From Mucilaginibacter kameinonensis (GTDB taxonomy: Bacteria > Bacteroidota > Bacteroidia > Sphingobacteriales > Sphingobacteriaceae), in assembly GCF_003675385.1 (NCBI RefSeq), contig NZ_RCWZ01000005.1, positions 434,001-498,000 on the forward strand: a stretch of DNA of 64,000 nucleotides, written 5' to 3'. Of this stretch, positions 36,563 to 46,606 are shown one piece after another (the first letter of the stretch is position 1; each line of letters begins with the position of its first letter). Position numbers and translations under genes: made by a program. Below the pieces are notes generated by a model that worked only from the letters and a program-made list of their open reading frames with translations, was not told the DNA's origin and ran no database searches.

Positions 36563-38956
36563 ATGGCCAAAAACTTACTGATAGTTGAATCACCTGCAAA
36601 AGCTAAGACCATTGAGGGTTACCTTGGCAAGGACTTTACAGTAAAGTCCAGCTACGGGCATATCCGTGATCTGGTTAAGTCGGAAGATGCAATTGACATT
36701 GCTAATAACTTTAAACAAAAATACGAGGTACCTGCGGATAAAAAGCAGGTAGTCACCGAATTAAAGAAGTTAGCTAAGGAAGCCGAAATGGTTTGGCTTG
36801 CATCGGACGAGGACCGCGAGGGTGAGGCCATTTCCTGGCACTTGTTTGAAACGCTGGATTTGAAAGATACTCATACCAAGCGTATTGTTTTTCATGAGAT
36901 CACCAAACCGGCTATTTTAAAAGCAATTGATACACCGCGTAAAATTGACTATAACCTGGTTAATGCCCAGCAGGCACGCCGTGTTTTAGACAGGCTGGTG
37001 GGTTTTGAACTCTCCCCTGTTCTGTGGAAAAAGGTAAAACCTTCACTTTCTGCAGGCCGTGTACAATCAGTTGCGGTAAGGCTTATTGTTGATCGTGAAC
37101 GCGAGATTAATAGATTTAAATCGGAGGCTGCATTTAAAGTAGTAGCCATATTTGGTAAAGGCAAAGAGGCTTTCAAAGCCGAACTGCCTGAGCGTTTTGC
37201 AAAACAGGAAGAAGCTGAAAAGTTTTTACAGGATTGCATTGCTGCTGATTTTGATGTAAAATCATTAGATACACGCCCAACAAAGCGTTCTCCTGCCGCA
37301 CCATTTACAACATCAACACTGCAACAGGAAGCCAGCCGTAAGCTTGGCTATTCGGTTGCGCGTACCATGCAGGTTGCTCAGAGGCTTTACGAATCGGGAT
37401 ATATCACCTATATGCGTACCGACTCGGTAAACTTGTCGGAACTTGCTTTGAACTCCGCCGCGAGCGAAATCGTATCTGCTTACGGTGAAAAATACCATCA
37501 GCAAAGAAGATATAAAACAAAAAATGCCAGCGCCCAGGAAGCTCACGAAGCTATCAGGCCTACATATTTCAATAACCATACTATTGATGGCGAATCTTCA
37601 GAAAAGCGTTTATATGAACTGATCTGGAAGCGCGCCATCGCCTCGCAAATGAGCGAAGCACAGTTTGAGAAAACTACTGCAAAAATCAGTATATCAACCC
37701 GCAGTGAAGATTTGGTAGCCAATGGCGAAGTAATGAAATTCGACGGGTTTCTGAAGGTGTACCTTGAATCAAACGATGATGAGGATGATGCACAACAGGA
37801 TGGCGACAATACAATGCTGCCACCTTTAACCAAAGGTCAACGATTGGCTTTGCAGGAAATGTCGGCAACAGAGCGTTTCTCGCGCCCGGCAGCCCGTTAT
37901 ACAGAGGCCAGCCTTGTAAAAAAACTGGAAGAGCTTGGTATCGGCCGTCCGTCAACCTACGCCCCTACTATTTCAACCATTCAAAACCGTGGTTATGTAG
38001 TTAAGGAAGAGCGCGAAGGCAAGCAACGTAACTTCAGGGTCTTAACACTGAAAGCAGGCAGCATCATTAAGGAAGAAAAAACGGAGAATACCGGCGCAGA
38101 ACGTGGTAAGCTATTCCCTACCGATATTGGCGCTGTTGTAAATGATTTCCTGGTACAATATTTTAAAGATATCGTTGATTTTAACTTTACAGCCAGCGTT
38201 GAAAAGCAATTTGACGAGATAGCCCAGGGGCTCAAAGAGTGGACAGACATGCTCCACGATTTTTATAACCCCTTCCACAAAGAAGTGGAAAGCACTATCG
38301 AAAAAGCTGACAAAGCTACCGGTGAGCGTGAATTAGGCAATCACCCTGAAAACGGCAAGAAAGTTTCGGTACGTATTGGTCGTTTCGGGCCTTTCGTGCA
38401 GATTGGCGAAACAGCTACTGATGATACTGAAGAAAAACCGCTTTACGCAAGTTTGCGAAGTGGCCAAAGCATCGAAACCATCAGCCTTGAGGAAGCGCTT
38501 GAGCTGTTTAAACTTCCCAAGGTAGTAGGCGAATATGAAGGCAAGGTGATGAAAGTGGCAATTGGTCGTTTCGGGCCTTATATTAGCCATAACAGCGCGT
38601 TTGTATCCTTACCTAAAGAAATCGATCCGCATGATGTTACTGAAGAGCAAGCAATTGAACTCATCAACCTAAAGCGTAAAAAGGATGCCGAAAAGCTGAT
38701 CAAGGCTTTTGATGAAGATCCGGATGTAAAAGTATTGAATGGTCGCTGGGGGCCTTACATTGAATTTGGCAAGCTGAATGTTAAGATCCCTAAAGATAAA
38801 GACCCTTTGACCCTTACCTACGAAGAATGCAAGGCCCTCGCCGATGCCACGCCGAAGGATGCTAAAAAGGGACGCTTTGGTAAAGCTGCTGCGGCTGCCA
38901 AGCCAACCGCAACAAAAGCCCCTGCCAAGAAAAAAGCGGCAACAAAAAAGAAATAG
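36563..38956 (+). CDS. topA: DNA topoisomerase I (type IA)
   Basis: The 797-aa enzyme has a Toprim domain (LLIVESPAKAKTIEGYLG, ASDEDREGEAISWH), the active-site Tyr in YITYMRTDS (about residue 283), then C-terminal topoisomerase repeats (GRFGPFVQIGE, GRFGPYISHN and GRWGPYIEFG) in place of zinc fingers, and a Lys/Ala-rich tail (KAPAKKKAATKKK). It relaxes negative supercoils behind moving polymerases. The tail replaces the usual zinc-binding end and probably contacts DNA. The 233-base spacer upstream has three AT-rich hairpins but no gene. Confidence 0.97.
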   Translation: MAKNLLIVESPAKAKTIEGYLGKDFTVKSSYGHIRDLVKSEDAIDIANNFKQKYEVPADKKQVVTELKKLAKEAEMVWLASDEDREGEAISWHLFETLDLKDTHTKRIVFHEITKPAILKAIDTPRKIDYNLVNAQQARRVLDRLVGFELSPVLWKKVKPSLSAGRVQSVAVRLIVDREREINRFKSEAAFKVVAIFGKGKEAFKAELPERFAKQEEAEKFLQDCIAADFDVKSLDTRPTKRSPAAPFTTSTLQQEASRKLGYSVARTMQVAQRLYESGYITYMRTDSVNLSELALNSAASEIVSAYGEKYHQQRRYKTKNASAQEAHEAIRPTYFNNHTIDGESSEKRLYELIWKRAIASQMSEAQFEKTTAKISISTRSEDLVANGEVMKFDGFLKVYLESNDDEDDAQQDGDNTMLPPLTKGQRLALQEMSATERFSRPAARYTEASLVKKLEELGIGRPSTYAPTISTIQNRGYVVKEEREGKQRNFRVLTLKAGSIIKEEKTENTGAERGKLFPTDIGAVVNDFLVQYFKDIVDFNFTASVEKQFDEIAQGLKEWTDMLHDFYNPFHKEVESTIEKADKATGERELGNHPENGKKVSVRIGRFGPFVQIGETATDDTEEKPLYASLRSGQSIETISLEEALELFKLPKVVGEYEGKVMKVAIGRFGPYISHNSAFVSLPKEIDPHDVTEEQAIELINLKRKKDAEKLIKAFDEDPDVKVLNGRWGPYIEFGKLNVKIPKDKDPLTLTYEECKALADATPKDAKKGRFGKAAAAAKPTATKAPAKKKAATKKK

Positions 38957-39030
38957 TGAATGGTTGATTGGGTTGATCAGGTGAATGGTTTAGCGAGTAT
39001 GCTTAGAACCTCTCACCTGATCAACCCAAT
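38956..39030. repeat. Perfect 18-bp inverted repeat after topA
   Basis: ATTGGGTTGATCAGGTGA (38967-38984) is inverted at 39013-39030. The left end shares GTGAATGGTTGATT with the repeat at 19538. It falls in the 93-base spacer before the next start, and could fold as a large hairpin in the mRNA. Confidence 0.8.
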
Positions 39031-39049
39031 TAACTTAATCGACCAAAAT

Positions 39050-39454
39050 ATGAAAAAAGACCTGCCCGAAAATAATGTAAAGGATATTGCTATCGCGGTA
39101 GCATTGGAGAGCGAGAGTGTGGAAAGTAAGGTATGGTATGTATATCTCATTAACCTTAAAAATGAGCCGATTGAAAATGTACTTATTACCTCAAGAGGTT
39201 ATGGTGAAAAAGATGGCGAGCAGGTAAAAACCTCCACCCTGCGGCACATGATCCCTGTTGTTGACAGCCAGGCATATAAACTTATTGAACCTATTGATGA
39301 GCAAACATTTGGCCTCAATAACGAGTACTGGCTGAGCTATTATATCGGCAAAGACATTTTTGACAAGAAGTTTATTTTCCTTCCTGAAAGCATTGTAGAG
39401 ATGAATTTTATCAAGATCCCGGTTTTAAATAAGCCCGGAGTTATGATAAAATAA
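39050..39454 (+). CDS. Conserved-looking hypothetical protein downstream of topA
   Basis: A 134-aa soluble protein starting MKKDLPENNVKD. The frame is open back to 38960, but those codons lie in an inverted repeat, so ATG 39050 is preferred. It shows beta-strand patterns (KVWYVYLINLKNEPIENVLI, HMIPVVDSQAYKLIEPI) and no signal peptide or catalytic motif. I recall similar short proteins beside topA in related genomes, sometimes misnamed as phenylalanyl-tRNA synthetase subunits; the function is unknown. Confidence 0.75.
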   Translation: MKKDLPENNVKDIAIAVALESESVESKVWYVYLINLKNEPIENVLITSRGYGEKDGEQVKTSTLRHMIPVVDSQAYKLIEPIDEQTFGLNNEYWLSYYIGKDIFDKKFIFLPESIVEMNFIKIPVLNKPGVMIK

Positions 39455-39520
39455 TTTTTGCTTTAAATTATTTATTGTCATAAATTTTATAATTTACCTG
39501 ATAATAAATAAACCTATTTC

Positions 39521-42500
39521 ATGGAAAACGGATACAGTCAATTCCGCAGACGCCGAACCTTAATCACTGTTATCACCACTGTTACCCTTGTTTTACTCAT
39601 TGTATACCTGGTAGCCATTGGCCATAAAAAAACAGTTGTCGACCCTGCTTTCAGCAAGTATATCGAGTCGTACACCACCGGTGTTGTGTCCAAACAAAGC
39701 CCCATACGCATCCGGTTAGCCAGTGATGTGCAGGTAACCCATCAGCAAAATGAGGAAATAACCGACGATCTTTTTAACTTCTCTCCATCCATAAAAGGGA
39801 AAGCCATCTGGACAGATGCGCGTACTATTGAGTTTAGGCCTGACGAAAAGCTTGATCCAGGAAAAAACTATACTGCCGATTTCAAATTGAGCAAGCTAAT
39901 CGAAGTGCCGGGCAATTTCGAACATTTCAAATTTAGCTTCCAAGTCATTCAGCCTGATTTTACGGTATCATTCATCGGTATGCAAACGGCCAGCAGTACC
40001 TCAAACACCGAAATGAAACTGACCGGCGACATCCAGACAGCCGATGCTGAAGATCCATCTGCCGTTGATAAACTCCTGGTGCCCAATTATGATTCGCCGG
40101 TTAAAATAAACTGGGAGCATGATGCGGCTCATAAAAACCATCATTTTACCATAACCGGCTTAACCCGTGTTGCAGGAAAAGGTAGTCCGCTTGTTATTAA
40201 CTGGGATGGCAGCAGCATTGGCATAGATAAAAAGGGCAGCCAGAATTTCGAGGTTCCCGCTATCGGCGATTTCAAAGTATTGAACATTCGCGCGGTGCAG
40301 GACAATGACCAATATGTTGAAGTGCAATTTTCAGACAATATTTTGGTTGGACAGGAACTCAACGGGCTCATCAGCATCAACAATATTTCCGATCCTGCCT
40401 ACAGCATTGACGGCAGCCTCGTGAAAGTTTACGCTCCCGACCGCCTACAGGGCGATTACACCGTAACGGTGAATGAGGGCATCAAAAATACCCTTTTGAA
40501 AAGGATCACCAAAGGCTATACCGCTAACTTGTTTTTTGAAAACCGCCTACCAGCCGTTAGCATACCGGGCAAAGGTGTTATCCTGCCCGACTCCGGCCGG
40601 ATCATGATGCCTTTTGAAGCAGTGAACCTGAACGCTGTAGACGTTACGATCATCAAGATTTACGAAAACAACGTTCCCCAATACTTCCAAAGTAACGGCT
40701 TCGACGGCAGTGCCGAGTTAAGGCAGGTTGGTAAACCAATAATCCAAAAAACAATCCGTTTGGATACTGATAAAGGCCTTAGCCTGAACAAGAAGAACCG
40801 CTTCATGCTCGATCTTGATCAGATGATCCGTACCGAACCAGGCGCCATCTATCGGGTAGTGATCGGTTTCAGACGGTCATACTCCTTGTTCAATTGCAAG
40901 ATCCACAGTGGCAAAGTACAAAAAGATAATGGTGACGATGGCGAAGATGAAGGTTATTATGGCGGCGAATACAGCGACAATACATCAAAAGTAAATGACG
41001 AGGACGATGATTTCTGGAAGCGATATGACAATTACTATCCCGAAGGCTATAACTGGCAGGAACGCAATGATGCCTGTACAGATTCCTATTACAGCAAACA
41101 GCGCTGGGCTACCCGCAACGTCATAGCATCTAATATCGGCCTTATAGCCAAACGGGGCAATAATAACAGCATGTTGATAGCGGTTACCGATATCTTAACG
41201 GCAGAACCAATGAATAATGTAGAGCTGGAATTGCTTGATTACCAAAAACAGGTGATTTACAAAGGTACTACTGATGGCGACGGTCTGGCTAAGTTCGACC
41301 TGAAGCGTAAGCCTTATTTATTGGTAGCTAAGAAAGGTTCACAACGTGGTTATTTAAAGCTTGATGACGGTAGTTCACTCCCTCTGTCGAGGTTTAATGT
41401 TGGTGGCGAAGAAGTACAGAACGGCCTTAAGGGATTTATTTACGGCGAGCGTGGTGTTTGGCGTCCGGGTGATTCCATTTATACATCTTTTATCCTGGAA
41501 GATAAATTAAAAACGCTACCGGCCGATCATCCGGTTGAATTTGAGCTTTATGACCCAAGCGATAAATTATATAGGCGGATTACCCAAACTAAAAGCGTAG
41601 ATGGATTTTACAGTTTTCATACCGCGACTGAAACCTCGTCCCCTACCGGTAACTGGACAGCCAAGGTTAAAGTGGGCGGTGCTGTATTTGAGAAAAAGAT
41701 AAAGGTTGAAACGATAATGCCGAACAGGCTTAAGCTTAGCCTCTCCTTCGGCGGCGCTTCGGAATTAACCAAAGGCAATAATGCCAATGGCAAGTTAAGT
41801 GCGCAGTGGCTTTTCGGCGGCGCGGCACAAAATTTAAAGGCTAAGGTAGATGCTTACTTATCGGCACAAAATACAAGCTTCAAAAAATATAAAGATTATG
41901 TTTTTGATGACCCTACACTTGCCTTTAATACACAGGTACAAATCGTTTTTGATGGCAAGTTAAGCGAAACAGGCACAGCCGATGTTGATGCTAATGTAAA
42001 CGTCGAAAAACAGGCTCCGGGGCAATTGCGCGCGAATTTCCTGGTTAAGGTATTTGAGCCAGGTGGTAATTTCAGCATAAACCAGGTAAGTATGCCTTAT
42101 AATGTTTATCAAGGCTATGTAGGCGTTAAAACACCTTCGGGAAGCGATTTGTCAGGTATGTTGGTTACTGATAAAGACCACGTTATAGACATTGCCGATG
42201 TGGATGTAAACGGCAATGCCCTTCCGGGAAGCCGCGACGTACAGGTTGAATTGTATAAAGTGCAATGGCGCTGGTGGTGGGATCAAACCGGCAATGAAAT
42301 GAGCAACTTTACCCAGGATAAGTATAATAAGCTCATCATAACCGAAAGTGTGCGGTTAACCAATGGCTCGGGCCAATGGACTCTTCATATCAACAAAGCC
42401 GATTGGGGCCGGTACCTTATCAAAGTAAAAGATGAACAAACCGGGCATTCAACAGGCAAGATCATTTATGTTGACTGGCCAAACTGGTCGGAAAGGTTGC

Positions 42501-45130
42501 AATCCACCAATCCTACAGAAGCCGCAATGTTATCTTTCACTTCAGATAAACAAACGTATAAGGTTGGAGAAGAAGCTACACTGACTATTCCAACAGGTGA
42601 GGCCGGCCGCGCGCTGATCAGTTTTGAGAACGGCAGCAAGGTTTTAAAAACCACCTGGATAGATACAAAAAAAGGGCAAACCCGCTATTCATTCAAAGTT
42701 GACGAAACCATGGCGCCAAACGTTTTTGTAAACGTTACGCTGCTGCAAAAACATTCACAAACGGTTAATGACCTGCCTATCCGGATGTATGGTGCTATTC
42801 CTTTACAGATAGAAAACCCGGAGACCATACTGAAACCAATTATCAGCATGCCTGACAAGATCAGACCCGAAACACAATCGGCCATTACCGTTTCAGAAGC
42901 ATCGGGCAAGGAAATGACCTACACCATCGCTATTGTAGACGAAGGCTTACTGGATATCACCAATTACAAAACACCCGACCCGCATGATACTTTTTATGCC
43001 CACGAAGCTTTGGGCGTAAAAACCTGGGACTTGTTTGATTATGTGATAGGCGCGTTTGGCGGCGGTTTGGAGCGAATTTTAAGTATAGGTGGTGACGGAA
43101 ACCTGGGTAACAACAAAAATGTGTCTGTAAACCGCTTTAAGCCTGTTGTGAAATTTCTTGGCCCTTTCCACCTCAATACCGGTGAAAAGCAAACACAGCG
43201 CTTTACATTGCCTCAGTATGTAGGCTCCGTTAAGGCCATGATAGTAGCAGGTCATAACGGCGCTTATGGTATTGCCGAAAAAGCCGTAGCGGTTAAAAAG
43301 CCGTTGATGATCCTGGCTACCTTGCCCCGTGTGCTTGGTCCGTCAGAAAGTATTCAACTGCCGGTTACCGTGTTCGCGATGGAAAACAATATCAAAACCG
43401 TAAGCCTGCAGGTACAGAGCAATGCTTTCAGTAATTTAGGCGGTAACAATCAAAAAACACTAACTTTTGATAAACCGGGCGACCAACTGGTAACCTTTGA
43501 TTTAAATGTTAAAGATTTTGTTGGTGTTGGCAAAGTAAAAGTAATTGCCAAAAGCGGCTCAGAAACAGCGGTGTATGACGTTGATCTTAACGTCCGGAAC
43601 CCTAACCCTCCTATTACAAGAATTATACAGAAAGAACTTGCGCCTGGTGAGGCTTGGAATACCGACTATCAACCGGTTGGCATCAACGGAACCAATAAAG
43701 CTACACTTGAGGTGGCTTATATCCCGCCATTAAACCTTTCAAAACGTTTGGATTACCTGATAGAATACCCACATGGTTGTGTGGAGCAAACCACGTCATC
43801 GGCATTCCCGCAATTGTATCTGAACCAATTGCTTGATCTTTCTCCTAAACAACGCGCCGAAACCGACCGAAATATTAAGGCCACCATTGATAGGATTAAC
43901 GGCTTCCAGGTGCAAGGCGGTGGCTTAAGCTACTGGCCGGACGGTGGCGAAGCTAACGAATGGGGTACTAACTATGCCGGACATTTTATGTTAGCCGCTC
44001 AAGCCAAAGGATATAGCATGCCTATAGGTTTTATTGACCGCTGGAAGAAATACCAGAGGGAAAAAGCCCTGACCTGGGCGCCCAGGAAGCAGCCGTATTA
44101 TTATGAAGATGATCTGACGCAAGCTTATCGTTTATACCTGCTTGCCCTTGCCCGCTCGCCGGAAATGGGTGCGATGAACCGGTTACGTGAATTTGCCTTG
44201 TTGAACGATGCCGCTGCATGGCGACTTGCTGCTGCCTATAAACTTGCAGGACAACCTGAAGTTGGTTTAAAGATGATATCGAAACTATCGACCACGATTA
44301 AGCCATACAACAGCCTGTTTGGTACTTATGGCTCCGATTTACGCGATGAGGCTATGATATTGGAAACCCTTACCCTGCTGGATCAAAAACAAAAAGCCGC
44401 CGGACTGGTGCATACCGTAGCCGCCCGCCTATCGCAGGATGATTGGTATAGCACCCAAACTACGGCCTACTCGCTGATAGCGCTGGCACAATTTTACGGA
44501 CAAAATAAACCAGCCGGTAAGCTCGAATTTAACTACACTAATGGCAGTACTAAAACCACCATAAGTACAACTTCTTATCTGTGGCAAGGTATTTTAACAG
44601 CTAATGGCGGTAAAGTTTACCTTAAAAATAATAGCAATAACAAGCTGTACATTAGGTTAATACAAAGAGGACAGCCATCATCAGGACAGGATAGCCAATC
44701 AATTATCAATCCCGATATTTTACAGATGCGCGTTGGCTATTTCTCGCTTAAAGGAAAACCGATAGATCCATCATCCTTAAAACAGGGAACAGATTTTGTA
44801 GCCCAGGTAAATATCAAAAATCCGGGCAAACGCGGCAGATACGATAATCTGGCGCTTACCCAGATCTTCCCTTCGGGTTGGGAAATATTAAACACCCGCC
44901 TGCTTGGAGATGAAGCTTTTAAATCGTCCCCTTCCGATTATCGTGATATCCGCGATGACAGGGTAAATACTTATTTCAGCTTATATGAAGGCCAGGAATC
45001 AACCTATTATGTGATGCTGAATGCGGCTTATACCGGCAAATACTATCTACCGGCAGTTTATTGCGAGGCGATGTATAACAACCAGATCAGCAGTTTATTA
45101 AAAGGTCAATGGGTTGAGGTTGTAAAGTAG
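39521..45130 (+). CDS. Alpha-2-macroglobulin family protein with intact thioester
   Basis: The 1869-aa protein has one N-terminal membrane anchor (LITVITTVTLVLLIVYLVAI, about 14-33), a series of macroglobulin beta domains, the MG/bait region (FIYGERGVWRPGDSIYTSF near 640, IAIVDEGLLDITNYKTPD near 1140), and the thioester motif GCVEQ with Cys at about 1420 inside the helical thioester domain (YPHGCVEQTTSSAFPQ). It would sit in the periplasm or outer envelope and trap proteases that cut the bait. A stretch at about 470-520 is rich in Asp, Glu and Tyr. The usual partner pbpC is not next to it. Confidence 0.95.
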   Translation: MENGYSQFRRRRTLITVITTVTLVLLIVYLVAIGHKKTVVDPAFSKYIESYTTGVVSKQSPIRIRLASDVQVTHQQNEEITDDLFNFSPSIKGKAIWTDARTIEFRPDEKLDPGKNYTADFKLSKLIEVPGNFEHFKFSFQVIQPDFTVSFIGMQTASSTSNTEMKLTGDIQTADAEDPSAVDKLLVPNYDSPVKINWEHDAAHKNHHFTITGLTRVAGKGSPLVINWDGSSIGIDKKGSQNFEVPAIGDFKVLNIRAVQDNDQYVEVQFSDNILVGQELNGLISINNISDPAYSIDGSLVKVYAPDRLQGDYTVTVNEGIKNTLLKRITKGYTANLFFENRLPAVSIPGKGVILPDSGRIMMPFEAVNLNAVDVTIIKIYENNVPQYFQSNGFDGSAELRQVGKPIIQKTIRLDTDKGLSLNKKNRFMLDLDQMIRTEPGAIYRVVIGFRRSYSLFNCKIHSGKVQKDNGDDGEDEGYYGGEYSDNTSKVNDEDDDFWKRYDNYYPEGYNWQERNDACTDSYYSKQRWATRNVIASNIGLIAKRGNNNSMLIAVTDILTAEPMNNVELELLDYQKQVIYKGTTDGDGLAKFDLKRKPYLLVAKKGSQRGYLKLDDGSSLPLSRFNVGGEEVQNGLKGFIYGERGVWRPGDSIYTSFILEDKLKTLPADHPVEFELYDPSDKLYRRITQTKSVDGFYSFHTATETSSPTGNWTAKVKVGGAVFEKKIKVETIMPNRLKLSLSFGGASELTKGNNANGKLSAQWLFGGAAQNLKAKVDAYLSAQNTSFKKYKDYVFDDPTLAFNTQVQIVFDGKLSETGTADVDANVNVEKQAPGQLRANFLVKVFEPGGNFSINQVSMPYNVYQGYVGVKTPSGSDLSGMLVTDKDHVIDIADVDVNGNALPGSRDVQVELYKVQWRWWWDQTGNEMSNFTQDKYNKLIITESVRLTNGSGQWTLHINKADWGRYLIKVKDEQTGHSTGKIIYVDWPNWSERLQSTNPTEAAMLSFTSDKQTYKVGEEATLTIPTGEAGRALISFENGSKVLKTTWIDTKKGQTRYSFKVDETMAPNVFVNVTLLQKHSQTVNDLPIRMYGAIPLQIENPETILKPIISMPDKIRPETQSAITVSEASGKEMTYTIAIVDEGLLDITNYKTPDPHDTFYAHEALGVKTWDLFDYVIGAFGGGLERILSIGGDGNLGNNKNVSVNRFKPVVKFLGPFHLNTGEKQTQRFTLPQYVGSVKAMIVAGHNGAYGIAEKAVAVKKPLMILATLPRVLGPSESIQLPVTVFAMENNIKTVSLQVQSNAFSNLGGNNQKTLTFDKPGDQLVTFDLNVKDFVGVGKVKVIAKSGSETAVYDVDLNVRNPNPPITRIIQKELAPGEAWNTDYQPVGINGTNKATLEVAYIPPLNLSKRLDYLIEYPHGCVEQTTSSAFPQLYLNQLLDLSPKQRAETDRNIKATIDRINGFQVQGGGLSYWPDGGEANEWGTNYAGHFMLAAQAKGYSMPIGFIDRWKKYQREKALTWAPRKQPYYYEDDLTQAYRLYLLALARSPEMGAMNRLREFALLNDAAAWRLAAAYKLAGQPEVGLKMISKLSTTIKPYNSLFGTYGSDLRDEAMILETLTLLDQKQKAAGLVHTVAARLSQDDWYSTQTTAYSLIALAQFYGQNKPAGKLEFNYTNGSTKTTISTTSYLWQGILTANGGKVYLKNNSNNKLYIRLIQRGQPSSGQDSQSIINPDILQMRVGYFSLKGKPIDPSSLKQGTDFVAQVNIKNPGKRGRYDNLALTQIFPSGWEILNTRLLGDEAFKSSPSDYRDIRDDRVNTYFSLYEGQESTYYVMLNAAYTGKYYLPAVYCEAMYNNQISSLLKGQWVEVVK

Positions 45131-45138
45131 TCCCCAAA

Positions 45139-45175
45139 AAAGCCTTACGAGGTTTTGGAAACTTCGTAAGGCTTT
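45139..45175. terminator. Bidirectional intrinsic terminator
   Basis: AAAGCCTTACGAGGTTT pairs with AAACTTCGTAAGGCTTT (one G-T) around a 3-base loop. It separates the macroglobulin gene from the converging lipoprotein gene. Confidence 0.85.
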
Positions 45176-45205
45176 AGGAATTTACTACAGGATAATGACA
45201 AACTC

Positions 45206-45745
45206 TTAGTCAATCACAAAATTAGGGTCAAAATATTGTTTGACAAAAACGGTGTCTTTTAATTGTGGGATCCCATCGGCCTGTAAAAAAATCTTTGCTT
45301 CTAACAGCCATTTTGTTTGATCGGCCCGGTTATTTGGAGTGGTATTGATACCTTTAACGTAACCATCTACAGGTTTAAACGGCGCCTCGTACATAAGGCA
45401 TGCCGGACATGACCGATTAAACTGGATCTTGCCGCCAATTATATCAGTTTTAGTTAGTGAAAAGCTTTTGCCCTGCATAGGCGCTTTGATGTATAAAGTA
45501 GTCGTAATACCTGATGTACGCTGGCTACTCCAAAATACGCGAAATACACCTGGTTTAAGGGTGGTGTACCCTTCAAAATCAGCTTGTTCGGTAAATAAAA
45601 AACTACAGTTAGATCCTTCGCCACAGGTCGTTAAGTTTTTACCATCTATGGCAGGCTGATTTTTTTCGCTCTTTTGTTTACTACAGGAATAAAACAACGA
45701 AGTACTACTAAGCAGTAATAATGGCAGGATAAGTTTTGATTTCAT
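45206..45745 (-). CDS. Hypothetical lipoprotein
   Basis: The 179-aa protein has a lipoprotein signal with lipobox (SLFYSC, Cys at about 21) and a mature part with four further cysteines (TTCGEGSNC and RSCPACLMY), which could form disulfides in the periplasm. I recognise no domain. It is the last gene of a minus-strand group that includes the regulator at 45835 but is separated from it by 90 bases. Confidence 0.75.
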   Translation of the reverse strand: MKSKLILPLLLLSSTSLFYSCSKQKSEKNQPAIDGKNLTTCGEGSNCSFLFTEQADFEGYTTLKPGVFRVFWSSQRTSGITTTLYIKAPMQGKSFSLTKTDIIGGKIQFNRSCPACLMYEAPFKPVDGYVKGINTTPNNRADQTKWLLEAKIFLQADGIPQLKDTVFVKQYFDPNFVID

Positions 45746-45834
45746 GCTTAAGGTTAATTTGTATAAACCCTTACGTTTACCCTAAGCGTTATGCTACAAA
45801 AAAGCGCATTAAGTTTACGTTAACAAACTGTCTG

Positions 45835-46515
45835 TCAGCCGGCCGCAAACAAATAATTCATTTTAGCCAACGCGCTTTCAAGTACAATACCACTAAAGCC
45901 ACTTTCTTCAATAAGGGTCACTATTCTGAAACTATAATACTCTTTACTAAGTGTATCTATATCTGTTTTGAGGGCTCGCGAGAATAAAGGCAGTTTTTCA
46001 GCCCCGGGACTTTTCTTCCCGCATTCAATACGGCTAAGCTCCGAGCGGTCGATACCAACAAGTCGCCCCAACTCTTCCTGCGACATCTTGAGCGAGCGCC
46101 TGTATCTTTTTATTAACTCGCCAAAGCTTGCAGAGTAAGAGGTGTTTGCAACCGCCTCCTTTTTCTCGTGTACGGCTTCGGATAATTCTGCAACAACCGG
46201 CAAATCGATAACCGAATTCAAACTGCCAAAAAGTGATACAAACTTGCCTGCTACGCGGTTAAACAAGGCGATGTCAACACTGTAGACGGTATCGAGTTTA
46301 GACCCGTTGGTTTTTACCAACCCGAGTGCCTTAAGCTCAGTTATATGTTTCAGGATGTTCTCCATCTCAAATGGCACATTGCAAATGTCCTTTTTACTTA
46401 TCGCATTATTGTTTTCAATAATTTTCCGAACAATATAAACCCGCACGGGCAAAGCCAGTAAACGGGCAAACCAGGCAAGTTCGCTATCTGTTTCGGTATA
46501 TTTGGGAGACGGCAT
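45835..46515 (-). CDS. Fusion regulator: ArsR-like winged helix plus C-terminal XRE helix-turn-helix
   Basis: From ATG 46515 the 226-aa protein has an N-terminal winged-helix domain (ELAWFARLLALPVRVYIVRK, then ENILKHITELKALGLVKTN, residues about 10-85) and a separate XRE DNA-binding domain (MSQEELGRLVGIDRSELSRIE, about 145-165). Two DNA-binding folds in one chain are uncommon. The N-terminal half is a clear paralogue of the 111-aa protein at 53268. A longer frame to 46572 runs into the terminator of the previous gene and is rejected. It may regulate the TonB receptor/lipoprotein pair just upstream; that is inference. Confidence 0.82.
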   Translation of the reverse strand: MPSPKYTETDSELAWFARLLALPVRVYIVRKIIENNNAISKKDICNVPFEMENILKHITELKALGLVKTNGSKLDTVYSVDIALFNRVAGKFVSLFGSLNSVIDLPVVAELSEAVHEKKEAVANTSYSASFGELIKRYRRSLKMSQEELGRLVGIDRSELSRIECGKKSPGAEKLPLFSRALKTDIDTLSKEYYSFRIVTLIEESGFSGIVLESALAKMNYLFAAG

Positions 46516-46556
46516 GGTATGTTTTCGGGCAGAAAATTGCAGGATGTAACAATAAC

Positions 46557-46592
46557 AAAAAAGGCTCCCCAATTACCGGGGAACCTTTTTTT
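46557..46592 (-). terminator. Intrinsic terminator after the beta-helix-like lipoprotein gene
   Basis: On the minus strand AAGGTTCCCC pairs with GGGGAGCCTT (one mismatch) around a short loop, flanked by A- and T-runs. Confidence 0.85.
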
Positions 46593-46606
46593 GAGGGTGT
46601 ACCAAA

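Noticed and set aside
45736..45987. 83-aa plus-strand frame near the fusion regulator
   Set aside because: It overlaps the antisense of the regulator's coding region and has no features.
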